Source of the DNA: Scleromitrula shiraiana
Taxonomy: Eukaryota; Ascomycota; Leotiomycetes; Helotiales; Sclerotiniaceae
Assembly: GCA_028455995.1 (NCBI GenBank)
Contig: JABELC010000014.1
Coordinates: 558,001 to 622,000, forward strand
Length of the DNA stretch: 64,000 nt
Direction: 5' to 3'
Shown here: positions 10,678 through 22,953 of the stretch, piece after piece
Layout: every line of letters begins with the position of its first letter
Position numbering within the stretch: the first letter of the stretch is position 1
The notes under the pieces: model-generated
The model's input: the letters and a program-made list of their open reading frames with translations, nothing else
Database searches by the model: none
Told to the model about the DNA's origin: nothing
Translations under genes and position numbers: made by a program

Positions 10678-13600
10678 ATGTTCTCACCTTCCTTGGTTCA
10701 AGGCCCTCCACCCCCTGTGCGAAGTAGTAGAAGACGACCGCGACCTTCATCTAATGAAAATACGATAGAAAAGCCAAAATCCAAAAGAGTGCGAAGCTCT
10801 TACGATGATCAGACATATGCCGCGACTAATGGTTCTCCTGAGATGGAAGAGACGAAGAACAATAAGATAGCTACTCTTCCCAGTCGCGAAAGTCCAAAAG
10901 ATTCTCCAGGAGCAAAACGAGAAATAGCTGTTCGAGGGAAAAAGTCCAAGGGAGGAGATAGAGCCAGCAAAGGGGATGGAAGTGTGGTTCTCGTAAGTGT
11001 TGCTCGGACACAATAGTTCATGTCTCATAATGGACTATTTACTTACATACTTCCGTAGACTACAAATGATACATACACAGTTAGCAAGCTTCCAGCACTT
11101 CCAGATCCAATTCGCACAGATATTTCAGGTCAGTAACAAGTATCTCTATACAATATGATATACAAAGCTAATAGTTCGATACAGCTCGTCAACGTGGCGC
11201 AATATATTCAGACAATGGCTACGCGCTATCCCTCACTCATTCGCATGCATACGTTTGGCAATATTCGATCAATATACAATCACCGGAAACGTTCTCGTTT
11301 GTCCTACCGAACTCTTCAAAGCATCCATCTGATCCTTTACCTCTTGGATCTCTAGTATCCGCATCGGCATCCGCCAAAAGTGAGCCTGGCCTGGTTATTG
11401 TTAACCCTACCACAGGGAAAATTACGTATTGGGAATCAATTGCTAGCGCTGCCACACTGGACCTTATCAAGCTGAAGAGCAACGGGGTTGGTTCGACAAT
11501 ACCTGGAATGTTATCCGGGGAGACGGTTGTACAAATATTGAATGCTGAATCTGCTGGATTCGTACTCGCTTTTAGCACCGGAAGACTTGTATATTTGAGG
11601 GTTAGAGATGGACATGGGAGACCTAATATCTCTGTTCAATTCTTGAGAGGATCTAGCGGACCTCTAGCAGGAGGGATATTTGGCAGCCTCCGAAATGCAT
11701 TGTCTAGTTCAGCTTGGCGTGGTGACATCGCGGCCGTTCGTGCTGGACCGCAGGAGCATGTAGGAGACAGAAATGTGATAGTCGCGACAGGAAAGGGAAG
11801 GTTGCAACTTTGGAATCTTCAGAGAGATGGTCAGAATGCGCTTCATGCGGAGGCAGAAGGAAGAGATGCAATTGTCATGGCTATTAAGAAGGCTGAACCT
11901 AGCTTGGAGGACCTACTACTCGAATCGTTCGAAGTTCTTGACTTTACCTTTACACCAAAGTCTATGAGCGAAAACCACGACGACGAAGGTGATCATCTGT
12001 TACTGCTAACATCTATGACCAGTCGCCAAACTAGTCATTACACTCTCGTCGATGTTGTACTCAATCGGGACCAGCTGATCGTAGGAAATGTTAGATTACT
12101 CAAATCCTATACTACTCCAATCAATCGACAAGCGACCTCAAAGACACGCCTCTATTTACCAAGTCCAGGTCTTATTGCATACGTTGTTTTTGATCGAGCT
12201 GTTGTTGTCGTCTCAATAGCAAAACGACCAGATACACCTGAACTACAACTTCGATCAGAAAGCCATATACTTCCGCCTACGTTTGAAGATGTGATAGACT
12301 TTAGGGAGGACATGAATGTTGAAATTGTTGGTTCAGGCATGGAAGAACCGCAAAGTCAGCCCCATGGCATGGAAGAAGCAAAGTCCCGAAAATACAAGGC
12401 AAAACATCCGGCAGCAGTTCTACTTGTCAGGGGTGGAGGTGTAATTCGTGTGGCAGTTACAGAGGTTGAAAAACTTGCTTCTAGCAAAGCTCCACAAGTA
12501 ACTGCGAAGAGCAAGTTGGAACAAGCAGTGTTCTTTGGAACTCTGGCACAGAATCTCTTGAAGTTTTCAGGAAGACAAGAGTTACAGTTCTCCTCGGAAG
12601 AAGTTAGGGAAGCTGCCTTAGAATTGAGTATGGATATTCTGATGTCTCGAACCCCATATATCTCCTCAGTACCTGCCTCGATTGAGCAAAATCTTCTCAG
12701 ACGCTCGACTGCACTTCATGATCTCGCTTTACACCTTAGCACAACTGGCGCATCATTAGATCGTGTAACTCGCTGGAAACTACTCTGGGACGCAGAAAAG
12801 ATGAAGGCGGCTTCTATCATATGGAAGAGCTTTGACGATAGAATTAGAGCGCAGCCTGTGGGAGAAAAGCGCGGTCTTCTCACAGATCTTGTGGAATTTA
12901 TACATGAGGATTATAAGACGGAACCTGTTGCTGAACAAGGCGAGCTTGACCGTGTCCGTCATTATTTCATCAACGACATTTACAATTTACAACTAGCGAT
13001 ACCTTGGGCTCATCAGGTCATCAAATACACATATCAGGATAGTCAGAAGGATCATAGGGAGCATGAATCTATTATAGAAACATTGAGTCAGGCCAATGAC
13101 TTAATAATTGGTGCTTTACAAGGTGCCTACGACTTTCGGGAAGGAAATCTAAACTTATACGGACTTGGAGAGGACCGTTTGAAGGAGGGAGTATTATTAG
13201 AAGGTTATGAGGAGCTGCCCGAGTTCTGGACATCAACATTTTATATTGCCGAGAGTTCCAGAAAACAGGCAAACCTTTCTGCTATGTTACTCAAAGAGTA
13301 CTGGAACAAACCTGCTGGAGAATCACATCCAGATACTAAGCTTCTTGAGAAGGTACGACTTGAACAGCCAATCTTGATCGATATGGCTATCAGAACAAAC
13401 ATTGAGCGAATACGATGGGTATCGGTGCGAGACGATCCACAACTACAGTTGCAAGCCGATAATCTCCAATCTGTACAATTTCAATGCCAAGATACTCAAA
13501 TACAAGAACTTCCATATTTTGGTCTTTCGGACGAGGCTATGGAATTGGCCGAAAAACATGGTGTTCTATCAACCTTGGCTGCTGTGCTGGTATATGAAAT

Positions 13601-15035
13601 TGGCGCATGCGCTTCAGGCCTTCGGCAACCAGGCCTTGCGTCAGAGGAGTTTACATTTGTAGCAAACCGTATGCAGGAGTTGAAGGATCGTATGGACAGA
13701 TATTTTAGAAGATTTGACACGCCTTGGTCAAATGCATTATATGAATTGCTCATCACTCAGGGGGCAATGCATGACCTTCTTAACGAGTACCAGAACCACC
13801 AATCACACCTTACTTGGTTTTTCCGTGATAACCCTCAATATGGCAAGATTGGATGGATTCATGCTATCACTCGGGAGAGGAATTATGATGAGGCTGCGAA
13901 AATGTTACTTGGCCTTGGACTTCAGAGAGAACAAGACATTTGGAGTAAAAAGGTTGAGCTAAGTCTGGGGAAACTTGCACGGATGGCAAGTGGGAAACAC
14001 ACTCAGACGGATGGCTTTGCTACCCCTGACGAAAGCGAGGCAGAAATTATCAATGCTAATCAACAACTTGGTCTGATCAAGATCCAAGATCAAATATTCG
14101 ATTACATATACCCTTCGATTGCCACAGCCATTGATGATAGAGCAGAAGTTCAACTCGCACTCGAAATTCACGGCAATAAGAACTTACGAAATCAACAAGC
14201 ATTGGCAACATTTTTAGAAGATACTATGAGTCGTGTTATCAAGCATGAATCTATGGATGCTTATATGTTGATTGATTTGCTTACTCTCATGGGAGATGAT
14301 ATTCAAAACATTGAAAATGACTCTTTTGGTTGCAACCGATTCTATCTAGCGCTTGAAGCAGCACACCTGGGTATATCAGATAAAAATGAGAAGCTTCTCA
14401 TTCAACGTGTTATCTGGAGACGATGTATGCTGAGGGATAATTGGTCCGAGTTAAATAATACGGAAGCCAAGGATGATGAGTTTGTTTCTGAACAACTTAG
14501 AACCACGGCTTTATACTGGACACTTAAAATGTGTTTCAAGAATCGTAAGCGATACTTGCCTCTCTGCATCATTTCAAAATCACCACTAATCATACAAATC
14601 ACAGGTATCTTCGAAAAAGACCCAACAATGAAACCAATCACCCCCCAAGAAGCTCTCGGTGCCTGCACAGACGAACTATCCGACCGTTTCGCCCGCCTAG
14701 ACGCCAGCATCTGCGAACGAATAATGACGGACATGCAAACGGAAGATAACGCGCTAACCCCACTCATCGAGAGCGTCCGCCTTGAAAAATGGCATCAATC
14801 GGCGCTAGATCTCGCGACGCAAGATTTCAGAAATGAAGTTGCTAGTGTGACGAATGATGGGGGTGGGAATACGTTGGTGGCGGCTAGGCTGTTGGAGAAT
14901 CTGGAGTTGGAGATTTCGGAGGGGGAGAGGGAGAGGGCGGAAAATCTATTGGGGAAGAAGGGAAGGTTTAGGGCGAGGATTAAATTTGAGCCGAGGGAGA
15001 GGGAGAGCTTTAGGAGTGAGGTTAGATTGTATTGA
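10678..15035 (+). CDS. NUP133: Nucleoporin Nup133 (Y-complex subunit)
   Basis: Four exons are supported: 10678-10992, 11059-11128, 11185-14544 and 14605-15035, giving 1391 residues. The first two introns (66 and 56 nt) join VVL to TTNDTYTVSKLP and then to ARQRGAIYSDNGYALSL. The third (60 nt) has a GTAAGC donor, an ACTAATC branch point and a CACAG acceptor, contains no stop and keeps frame, so an intron-free model is 20 residues longer. The N-terminus (about 1-105) is basic and disordered. A Nup133/Nup155-type propeller follows (SDNGYALSLTHSHAYVWQYS, NPTTGKITYWESI), then a long helical domain to the C-terminus. Nup133 forms the tip of the Y-shaped Nup107-Nup84 scaffold complex of the nuclear pore. 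The family call rests on length, architecture and motif resemblance. Confidence 0.85.
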
Positions 15036-15699
15036 TTGGGGTAATTTATAGGGTGGGAAGGTATGGGTTTGGGAAAGGAAAGGAAAGGATGGATGGCAGG
15101 ATGGAGTTTTTCATCTTCGTCTTTCTCTGTTTGTTTGGTAATCGATGGGATGTGTTCTTATTCACATCCCTTCCTTCTTCATTCCCTGATCTAAGATATG
15201 AATGAGATGTACAGATTTAGAGGATGGATGTGTGGGATGCATTTGTTTATTTGATTGGCTGGTTATATATTTATTTCCGTTTCTCTTCAGGTGTGGGATA
15301 AAAAGGAAATAAGTTAAGAAAATATCATGATTGATTGATTGAGCGAGCGAGCGAGCGAGGCTATGATGATTGTGTTGAGATTTGGTTGGATGGGGGTATG
15401 GATATAGAAGAGGGAGGAAGGAAAAGGAAGAGAGGAAAAGTAGGAGATGAGATATACCAAAAATGAAGAGATATTCCTGTACTTCCGTATAAATATGCCA
15501 TCTATCTATAGTAGTATTATTCAGTGCAACACCCAACCCTGTCTATGTATCTATCTTCAAATGCAATCACATCAAATTGAGAGGAATAGAGAATAATGGA
15601 TTGATTGTTTTATGAATCGATTGATCGATTGGTTGATTTAATACCTACTTAGGTATCCATCCGTAGATGTATATCATATAATTAAATAAAGTCTATATA

Positions 15700-15742
15700 A
15701 ACATCTAGAGCATAGCAGAGAGCATAGCAGAGAGCATAGCAT
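15700..15742. repeat. Tandem AGAGCATAGCAG 12-mer
   Basis: The 12-nt unit is repeated about three times (agagcatagcagagagcatagcag...). It lies close to a second 12-mer array of different sequence at 15779. Confidence 0.75.
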
Positions 15743-15778
15743 AATATCCATGTACCCCAGAAGCAAGTGAAAAAGTAG

Positions 15779-15875
15779 TTCATGTTCACGCTCACGTTCA
15801 AATTCATGTTCAAGTTCATGTTCACGTTCATGTTCAAATTCATGTTCAAATTCATGTTCAAATTCATGTTCATGA
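15779..15875. repeat. Degenerate 12-mer array (TTCATGTTCAAA-like)
   Basis: About eight imperfect copies of a unit alternating TTCATGTTCA with AAT or CGT variants. On the minus strand it reads as an Asn-Met-rich peptide (NMNLNMNL), an artefact of the 12-nt unit. Confidence 0.8.
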
Positions 15876-16182
15876 AGTAAATGGAGTTAGATAAATAGAG
15901 AGATAGATGGATGGAGATGAATAGATAGATAGATCCAATCCACAAATCCAAGTCCCGCCCCGCCCAACAATCGGATCGGGAAAACTCATCTTCACTTCAT
16001 CTTCACTTCTTTTTCTTCTTCTTCTTCTTATTTATTTATTTATTACCTAGTAGACAGCAATCCACACCCATAGATCAAATGTGGCTAGGATTTGGGGATT
16101 CAGGGGCATGGATGGGTAAGGTTGAAATTACGGTGGGTAGTGATTATTGTGATGCAATCTTGATTTGAATAGAGCTTTGTTT

Positions 16183-16218
16183 TTTTTTGTTTTTTTTTGT
16201 TTTTTTTTTGTTTTTTTA
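16183..16218. repeat. T-tract array separated by single G
   Basis: Four T runs of 7-9 bases are separated by single G residues. This is simple sequence, about 300 bases before the large A/T/G satellite. Confidence 0.7.
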
Positions 16219-16506
16219 AAATGGACCGTCGACGGCTAAACCGAGAATTATGGAGGGATGGGTGGATGGGTGGATGGGTGGATGGATGATGGATGATGGA
16301 TGGTATTTATACGATATTATATAGGTAGGGGCTGGGTATATGATATAGGATTGATGTTTAATTGGATTTTTCTTTTTCTTTTGATGATTTTCTTTTATTG
16401 GGACTTGAAGTTGATGAGATTTCGATTGATTGATTTACTACTAGTATGTAGATATTGAGATTGATTTTGAAATTATTTATGATGATAATAATATAATTTT
16501 AGATAC

Positions 16507-17167
16507 TATATAATTAAAAAATAAAATAAAAAAAAATAAAATAAAATAAAATAAAATAAAATAAAAGAAAAAAAAATAAAAGAAAATAAAAGAAAATAAA
16601 AGAAAATAAAAGAAAATAAAAGAAAATAAAAGAAAATAAAAGAAAATAAAAGAAAATAAAAGAAAATAAAAGAAAATAAAAGAAAATAAAAGAAAATAAA
16701 AGAAAATAAAAGAAAATAAAAGAAAATAAAAGAAAATAAAAGAAAATAAAAGAAAATAAAAGAAAATAAAAGAAAATAAAAGAAAATAAAAGAAAATAAA
16801 AGAAAATAAAAGAAAATAAAATAAATAAAATAAAATAAAATAAAATAAATAAAATAAAATAAAATAAAATAAAATAAATAAAATAAAATAAAATAAAATA
16901 AAATAAAATAAAATAAAATAAAATAAAATAAAATAAAATAAAATAAAATAAAATAAAATAAAATAAAATAAAATAAAATAAAATAAAATAAAATAAAATA
17001 AAATAAAATAAAATAAAATAAAATAAAATAAAATAAAATAAAATAAAATAAAATAAAATAAAATAAAATAAAATAAATAAATAAAATAAATAAATAAAAT
17101 AAAATAAAATAAAATAAAATAAAATAAAATAAAATAAAATATTTAATGTAGTATATAAATTATTAAT
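16507..17167. repeat. Cytosine-free satellite: AAAAT pentamers around an AGAAAATAAA decamer block
   Basis: The plus strand has no cytosine for 661 bases. The core is a block of 24 perfect AGAAAATAAA decamers (16581-16820). It is preceded by a few AAAAT pentamers (about 16533-16564) and followed by about 64 AAAAT units with occasional AAAT slips (16821-17141). The decamer is two pentamers, one carrying a T-to-G change, so the central block probably arose by amplifying one mutated dimer. Copy number is likely to vary between strains and may be misassembled. Confidence 0.95.
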
Positions 17168-18228
17168 CGATGTTTTTAGAGTACGATATACAAAACGAAA
17201 GCATGATACTAATAGTATGACGAGTTATTGCTATATAATAGAGTAGAGTCACGGTAAAGTAAAATAATAAAGTAAAGTCATAAAGAAAGAGCCTGAGGCT
17301 ATCAATCAATCAATCAATCAATCAAAGTGTAGCACTAGTACTAGTAATGACAAAATAGATAGATGAAGGAATTTGAAGAGAACCAGCGAAATTACGAAAT
17401 TGCAAAGTTCAAGTTGTGAAGTTGTGAAGTTGTGATGTTGTGAAGAAAGATTCTCTCGCCATATCCATATATAGATAGATATTATTAATACTAGTATCAT
17501 GATGTAGGAAATTAGGTCTTGGAATTTGAAGTTGGGCTTGCGATTGGTGGAATGGAAGTATTTATTTATTTATTTATATTTATATTTATATATATATGTT
17601 TACTTGTTTACTTATATGGTAATTTGAACGAATTTACGATAGGCTAGGCTGGATGTATATACATGTATATATAGTTCTATTGTGGTTATTTAGAGGTAAG
17701 ATAAATAAGGTATAATTGACTGATCTAGTGACTATAATAAATAAGATATCTATCCATCTATCAATCAATCAATCAATCTGTACGTGCCAGCCTGGCTATA
17801 AATGTAGACATGTATATATATAGTGCCATACACAGATTTTCCGAAACACGATGTCCGTAGACAGTTGCATTGAAGATAGACTGTCGAGACTGACATTTTG
17901 GGAATGAGATGCAGCACTTTGAGGAGTTATGGTGATGTGGTGTGGTGGATGTGCAGATATGCATATATGCATATATGCATATTAATGTATGTACGGAGGT
18001 TATACGCTAGAATTAAAAATAGAAGGGGTTGGCTTACATATTGACGTTTTGAGTTGCTTATTTGGCTGGAGCGCGGAGGGGAGGGAAGGGAAGGTATGTA
18101 TTTGATGTGCGGAATTATAGATACCTTACCTACCTATGTATTTATTATTGTCCCTGCTTGATGTATGTAGCAAGCAACATAAGATAAGCAAGATATTAGA
18201 TATTAGATATTAGATATTAGATCTTCAG

Positions 18229-18246
18229 ATCTTCAGATCTGAAGAT
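18229..18246. repeat. Perfect 18-bp palindrome ATCTTCAGATCTGAAGAT
   Basis: The sequence equals its own reverse complement. It follows a run of four GATATTA repeats and an AGATCTTC direct repeat. Confidence 0.8.
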
Positions 18247-18659
18247 AGAGAGATAGATTGTTTTTGTTTTCTTTTTTTGGTGAAGAAGAGGACAATCGAA
18301 TCGGGTTGGCTGGGGGGGAAGGTTTTAAGGGTTTGGAATAATAACGGAGGTTTGCAGTGCAGGACAGGGTAGGTAAATAAGTGTGCCAAGGTATAAATTG
18401 GATGAACATAGGTTAGGGAGGGGAGGGGAAGGGGATGGGAGAATAATAAAAGTTATGGATATGGATGGGTCAGCCAGTTGCCGACTTCCTTTCTGGTAAT
18501 TTCAATTTGCTTGGCTGCTACAGAATAGAATATTACAGTACGGTACAGTAATTTCACAGTTAAGTAATAGAAAAGAAGAAAAAAAAAGCATGATAATTTC
18601 TCTGTCGATCAAGTGGTTAGGATGGGATGAGATGAGTTGTTATCGACTGTCACTATACT

Positions 18660-19600
18660 TCAAATTGTTTGTATATTAGAGTGATTTCTCAAAAAAAAAA
18701 ATTAGACAATATAGTAATGAATAATCTACTGAGAATCTATAAAGCTTAATCGAGTTAGAACTAAACTTTAAATAAAATCTAATTTAATTAAGTGATATCG
18801 AAAAAAATTGAGGTTTTTCCAAGTTAATATTATTATATAATTATATACTAGTACTAGTAATTATATAATTATATTTTACTCTATATAGATTTTCAATATA
18901 TAAATTCAAGTTTTGAAAAATTAATATCTAGTAGTAACTTGAAATTAAGAATAAATTTAATTTTTCAAAAATCAATTTACTATTAATTTGAACTAGATTT
19001 GTTTTTATATAAAGATTTAATTTAGATTCACTAGTAGATTCTAACTTGAATAGAATACTTTATAATATTAAATTATAATAATTTGTTTTTTTATAATATT
19101 TTATATAAAATATACTAGTCACGATATAAATTTTATAAATTTCAATTTTCAAGTTAATTTATACTACTAGCAATTTGATTTAAAAATATTATTTAAATAA
19201 ATTTTAATAATTTATTAATTTTTATAATTCAAGTTTATATAAATATATATACTAATTAATATAATTTATAATTACTTTAAATTATAATGTATTTTTAAAT
19301 TTACTATAAAGTATTTCATTGAAGTCTAAATCAGATCTTCAAGTTTATAGTTAGATTTCTTTCAAGTTATAATAAATCTCTTTTCTTTTTTCAAATTTAC
19401 TAGTAAAAGGATTAAATTCTATTTATTTTATTACTATCTGAATTTTTTTTACGAAATCATTCTAGTATTTTATTAGATATTAGTATATACAACTTGAAGA
19501 GTAAGAGATAAGTCTAGATTTGAATACATACTATATACTAGTACTATATAATACCCTGTATATAAGAGACTGTATTATATGTAAGTGTAAGATTGAGATA
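18660..19600. repeat. AT-rich island with palindromes, probable decayed repeat
   Basis: For about 900 bases the sequence is almost entirely A/T, with scattered CTAGTA motifs. An imperfect palindrome centred on CTAGTACTAG sits at about 18830-18874 (TTATATAAT arms). No open frame or transposon domain is left. It resembles the AT-rich islands left when repeats decay, including by repeat-induced point mutation, but the parent element cannot be recognised by eye. Confidence 0.5.
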
Positions 19601-19675
19601 CAGTAAAATCAGACAAATTGTTGGGTTCAAAAGTTTCTTAGAAATCCGAGTCAATAATCTGCAGTTGATTTTGAA

Positions 19676-19711
19676 AATGGATTAAAATGGATTAAAATGG
19701 ATTAAAATGGT
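19676..19711. repeat. ATGGATTAAA decamer repeat
   Basis: Three perfect copies of a 10-nt unit (atggattaaa) in tandem, just downstream of the AT-rich island. Confidence 0.8.
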
Positions 19712-20411
19712 AGTTGATCTTGTTTGATTATATTTTTATTAATTGTATTGTATTTTATTAATGGTATTGTATTTTATTGTCAAGGTTTTGGTTAAGGTTG
19801 TCATGAACGAGTAATGAATGGATACGAACTAATAAAAATGGGTGAAAGAAAAGTCAATTCATTCAATTGAATTGCTCGCTCGAATCGCTGGATCTAATTG
19901 AATGTGTTCTATTTTATTTGGCTCTATATGCTTATTTGACTTGCTTGTATGAATGTATGAATGTATGAATGTATGGATTTTATTTAGAACTATGGCCCCC
20001 GGATAGGTACTTGATTTACTTATATTTACTTTGATGTTTGTAATGAAATTATTATTATCGGTAGCAACCAACTACTCAAGTACAAATTTAATGATTAATG
20101 TTTATTGTTAGGTATTAGATTCATTTATAGAGATATATCTAGTAGGGAGATATCTGTTAGACATGTATTTACGGCGTATATAAATAATGATTACGGATAT
20201 AAAAGAAATATAGGATCTTTAAATTATCATCTCTTCATCTTTCTTCTCCTTTGCTTTGCTTTGCTTTGCTTTGCTTTGAATAGGAAGTTGAACACTATAG
20301 ATGAGTACCTTGGTAGAGTGACCTAATAAACTCGCTTCTAATCTTCCCCTTCATATGAATCGTGAAAAAGAAAAAGAGGATCAAGATTAAGAGGAAAATA
20401 TGGAATAGGAA

Positions 20412-20440
20412 GGGAAAAAAAAAAAAAAAAAAAAAAAAAG
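20412..20440. repeat. Poly(A) homopolymer tract
   Basis: A run of more than 20 A residues flanked by GGGA and GGTTCC. No coding remnant is next to it, so there is no evidence that it is a retroposed mRNA tail. Confidence 0.85.
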
Positions 20441-20617
20441 GTTCCAGCCGCAAGGGAAATCTTTCCAACTAATAAACTCATGGTATGGATCGCCGACTGA
20501 CCGACTGACCGACTGACCGACCCGAACCTAACCCAACCTAATTCAATTCAACTCAATTCAACTCAACTCAACTCCAAAAAGCACTGTACCAATTTCAGTT
20601 CAGGTCACTTCTTCTTT

Positions 20618-20700
20618 TAGTTTTAGTTCTAGTTCTCCTTCTAGTTCTCCTTCTAGTTCTCTTTCTAGTTCTCTTTCTAGTTCTCTTTCTCTTTCTTTAC
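20618..20700 (+). promoter_or_regulatory. CT-rich tract upstream of casein kinase I
   Basis: Repeated TTCTAGTTCTCC/TTCTCTTTCTAG units form a pyrimidine-rich stretch 650-730 bases before the casein kinase I start. CT-rich stretches are common in fungal promoters and leaders. A regulatory role here is inference. Confidence 0.35.
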
Positions 20701-21086
20701 ATCTACATAGTACCTAATACATAGTACCTAATAGGTATGAGTGGACTACTGTAACCGGTTTAACTCTTTTTTACTTTTACTACAGAACCCTTTCTTTTTT
20801 CATCCAACCCCCAAAAATCCATCCCATCTACCATCCCATCCATCCATCCATCCATCCATCCATCCATTCACATTCCCCCATCCTAAAAATAATCAAGCAT
20901 CTTTGGGGACAACAATTATTTAGACAATTCAAAGGAAAAGACGAAAACAAAAACATTGAATTGAATTGAATGCTTTTCTTTTCTTTTCTTTTCTTTTTTT
21001 TTTGTGTGTTTTTAATTAAGAGTTGATTTGATACATAATCCCGCCACAATCCGTCGCGTTTTTCTCCATTTTGCTTAATCGAGAGA

Positions 21087-21146
21087 GAAGAAGAAGAAGA
21101 AGAAGAAGAAGAAGAAGAAGAAGAAGAAGAAGAAGAAGAAGAAGAA
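21087..21146 (+). repeat. (GAA)20 trinucleotide repeat in the probable casein kinase I leader
   Basis: Twenty perfect GAA triplets followed by a short AAT run, ending about 200 bases before the kinase start codon. It probably lies in the promoter or 5' leader. Confidence 0.9.
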
Positions 21147-21347
21147 TAATAATAATAAGAAAAAGAGAGGTTGTTGTTGTCTTGGGTTTCTAGAACATCA
21201 ACGGGCAACGAAACGATCAGGCTACCCAATTTTAACCTTCCTTTTTTTTCCACCACCACCACCACCACCAAATCGATATCAATTCTAACGGCCTCGATAT
21301 CCTCCTATTTATTCAGCTCAATCGAGAGCTCTTAATACAATTTCTCG

Positions 21348-22953
21348 ATGGCTTCCTCATCATCTAATGTCGTCGGTGTACATTACCGCGTGGGAAAGAA
21401 GATCGGAGAGGGTTCTTTCGGTGTAATCTTTGAGGGAACAAACTTACTCAACAATCAACAAGTTGCTATTAAATTCGTACGTTTTTATAATTCATATCAC
21501 GATGGAAATCAATTCTGGCATCCCAACACAATACAACACCTACATACATTGGGACATTGAGGGCATTGGCCAACATTAAAGGGGGAAAGCTTGGTGGATA
21601 TGTTTACTGATTGAATGCTATCATGAATAGGAACCTCGAAAGAGTGACGCTCCACAATTGCGAGATGAATATAGAACTTATAAGATTCTTGTTGGCTGCC
21701 GTTAGTATTTCGCAAGAAGATGTTTGATGCTCATGTTACTAATTAAGCCTAGCCGGTATTCCTAATGTTTATTACTTCGGTCAAGAAGGCCTTCACAACA
21801 TCTTGGTCATTGACCTCTTAGGTCCATCATTGGAAGATTTATTCGATATGTGCAACAGAAAATTCTCACTTAAGACGGTTGTTATGGTAGCAAGACATAT
21901 GGTAGGTCTTTTAATTGGTCGAGATGTTGGATGATTCGCATATGCTGATTGATAAACGAATAGCTTTCGAGGGTACAATCAATTCACGAAAAGAACCTCA
22001 TCTACCGCGATATCAAACCCGATAATTTCTTAATTGGTCGTCCATCCACGAAGGCCGCCAATATGATTCATGTCGTTGATTTTGGAATGGCGAAACAATA
22101 CCGAGACCCGAAGACGAAACAACATATCCCATACCGTGAGCGAAAGTCCCTATCTGGTACCGCAAGATACATGAGTATCAACACACATTTGGGAAGAGAG
22201 CAATCAAGAAGAGACGATCTCGAGGCTTTAGGTCATGTTTTCATGTATTTCTTACGAGGTGGTTTACCATGGCAAGGACTCAAGGCTGCTACCAACAAGC
22301 AGAAATATGAGAAGATTGGAGAGAAGAAGCAAACAACTGCGATTAAAGAGCTCTGCGACGGCTTCCCAAAACAATTCGAGGATTACTTGAAATACGTTAG
22401 GAATTTGGGTTTCGAGGACACGCCCGATTATGATTACTTGAGACAGCTTTTCACTCAAGCATTGAATAATGCAGGTGAAGTCGACGATGGGATTTATGAT
22501 TGGAACTTATTGAACAATGGTACTGGATGGGAAGCTACAAAACAACACCCATCTCAACATATGCTACACCAAGCAAATGCAGTACCAGGAGCATCTCAAA
22601 GAGAATTACATGGAACAACACGAGGAAACAGTACACCAGGTCACCTCACTACCGCCCGTTTAAACGCTGCGCAACCCCCGCCCCCATCCCCTATAAAGCC
22701 GGGGATGGGAAAGTCTCGAGACAGGCCAAACGCCCCAGGAGCATTAGCCCCGAAACGCAACAGCGGAGCGGCGGGAGCCCTACAAGACGCCGCTACTCCA
22801 GCAGGCTCAACTCAGGCCCAGTTCCAGAACAGCAACAACAATCTACCACAGAGAATGACGGCCCAGCAACCAACATTGAACCAGAACGGGAGAACGTCGG
22901 AACCACAACCAACAGTAATGCAAAAGATTATGAAAGCCCTATGCTGCGGTTAG
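21348..22953 (+). CDS. Casein kinase I, Yck1/2 (CkiA)-type
   Basis: Four exons, 21348-21476, 21631-21700, 21753-21901 and 21964-22953, give 445 residues; introns are 154, 52 and 62 nt with standard ends. The glycine loop is GEGSFG at residues 20-25 and the ATP lysine is Lys42 (VAIKF). The catalytic loop is IYRDIKPDNFLIG and the CK1-specific SLSGTARYMSINTHLGREQS is intact. After the kinase domain (to about residue 305) comes a Pro/Gln/Asn-rich tail that ends KALCCG. Yck-type kinases are attached to the plasma membrane by palmitoylation of C-terminal cysteines and act in morphogenesis, nutrient sensing and endocytosis. The Cys pair is kept here but is followed by one Gly. Start chosen because it opens directly on the family N-terminus. 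Confidence 0.95.

Larger units (their letters stand above)
15036..21347. other. 6.3-kb gene desert rich in simple repeats
   Basis: No protein gene is supported between Nup133 and casein kinase I. The stretch carries many microsatellites (described separately), T and A homopolymers, and an AT-rich island. Short open frames here are by-products of the repeats. The last kilobase is probably the promoter and 5' leader of casein kinase I. Both neighbours run on the plus strand. Confidence 0.7.

Noticed and set aside
15682..15951. Minus-strand frame with NMNLNMNL repeats
   Set aside because: Product of a 12-nt tandem repeat in a gene desert; no flanking coding sequence.
20412..20440. Poly(A) tract as a sign of a retroposed gene or LINE end
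   Set aside because: No coding remnant or target-site duplication is visible beside it, and the area is full of homopolymers.
20828..21271. Minus-strand Ser-rich frame of 147 codons opposite the casein kinase I leader
   Set aside because: The Ser tract is the GAA repeat read in reverse, and the rest is other simple sequence.
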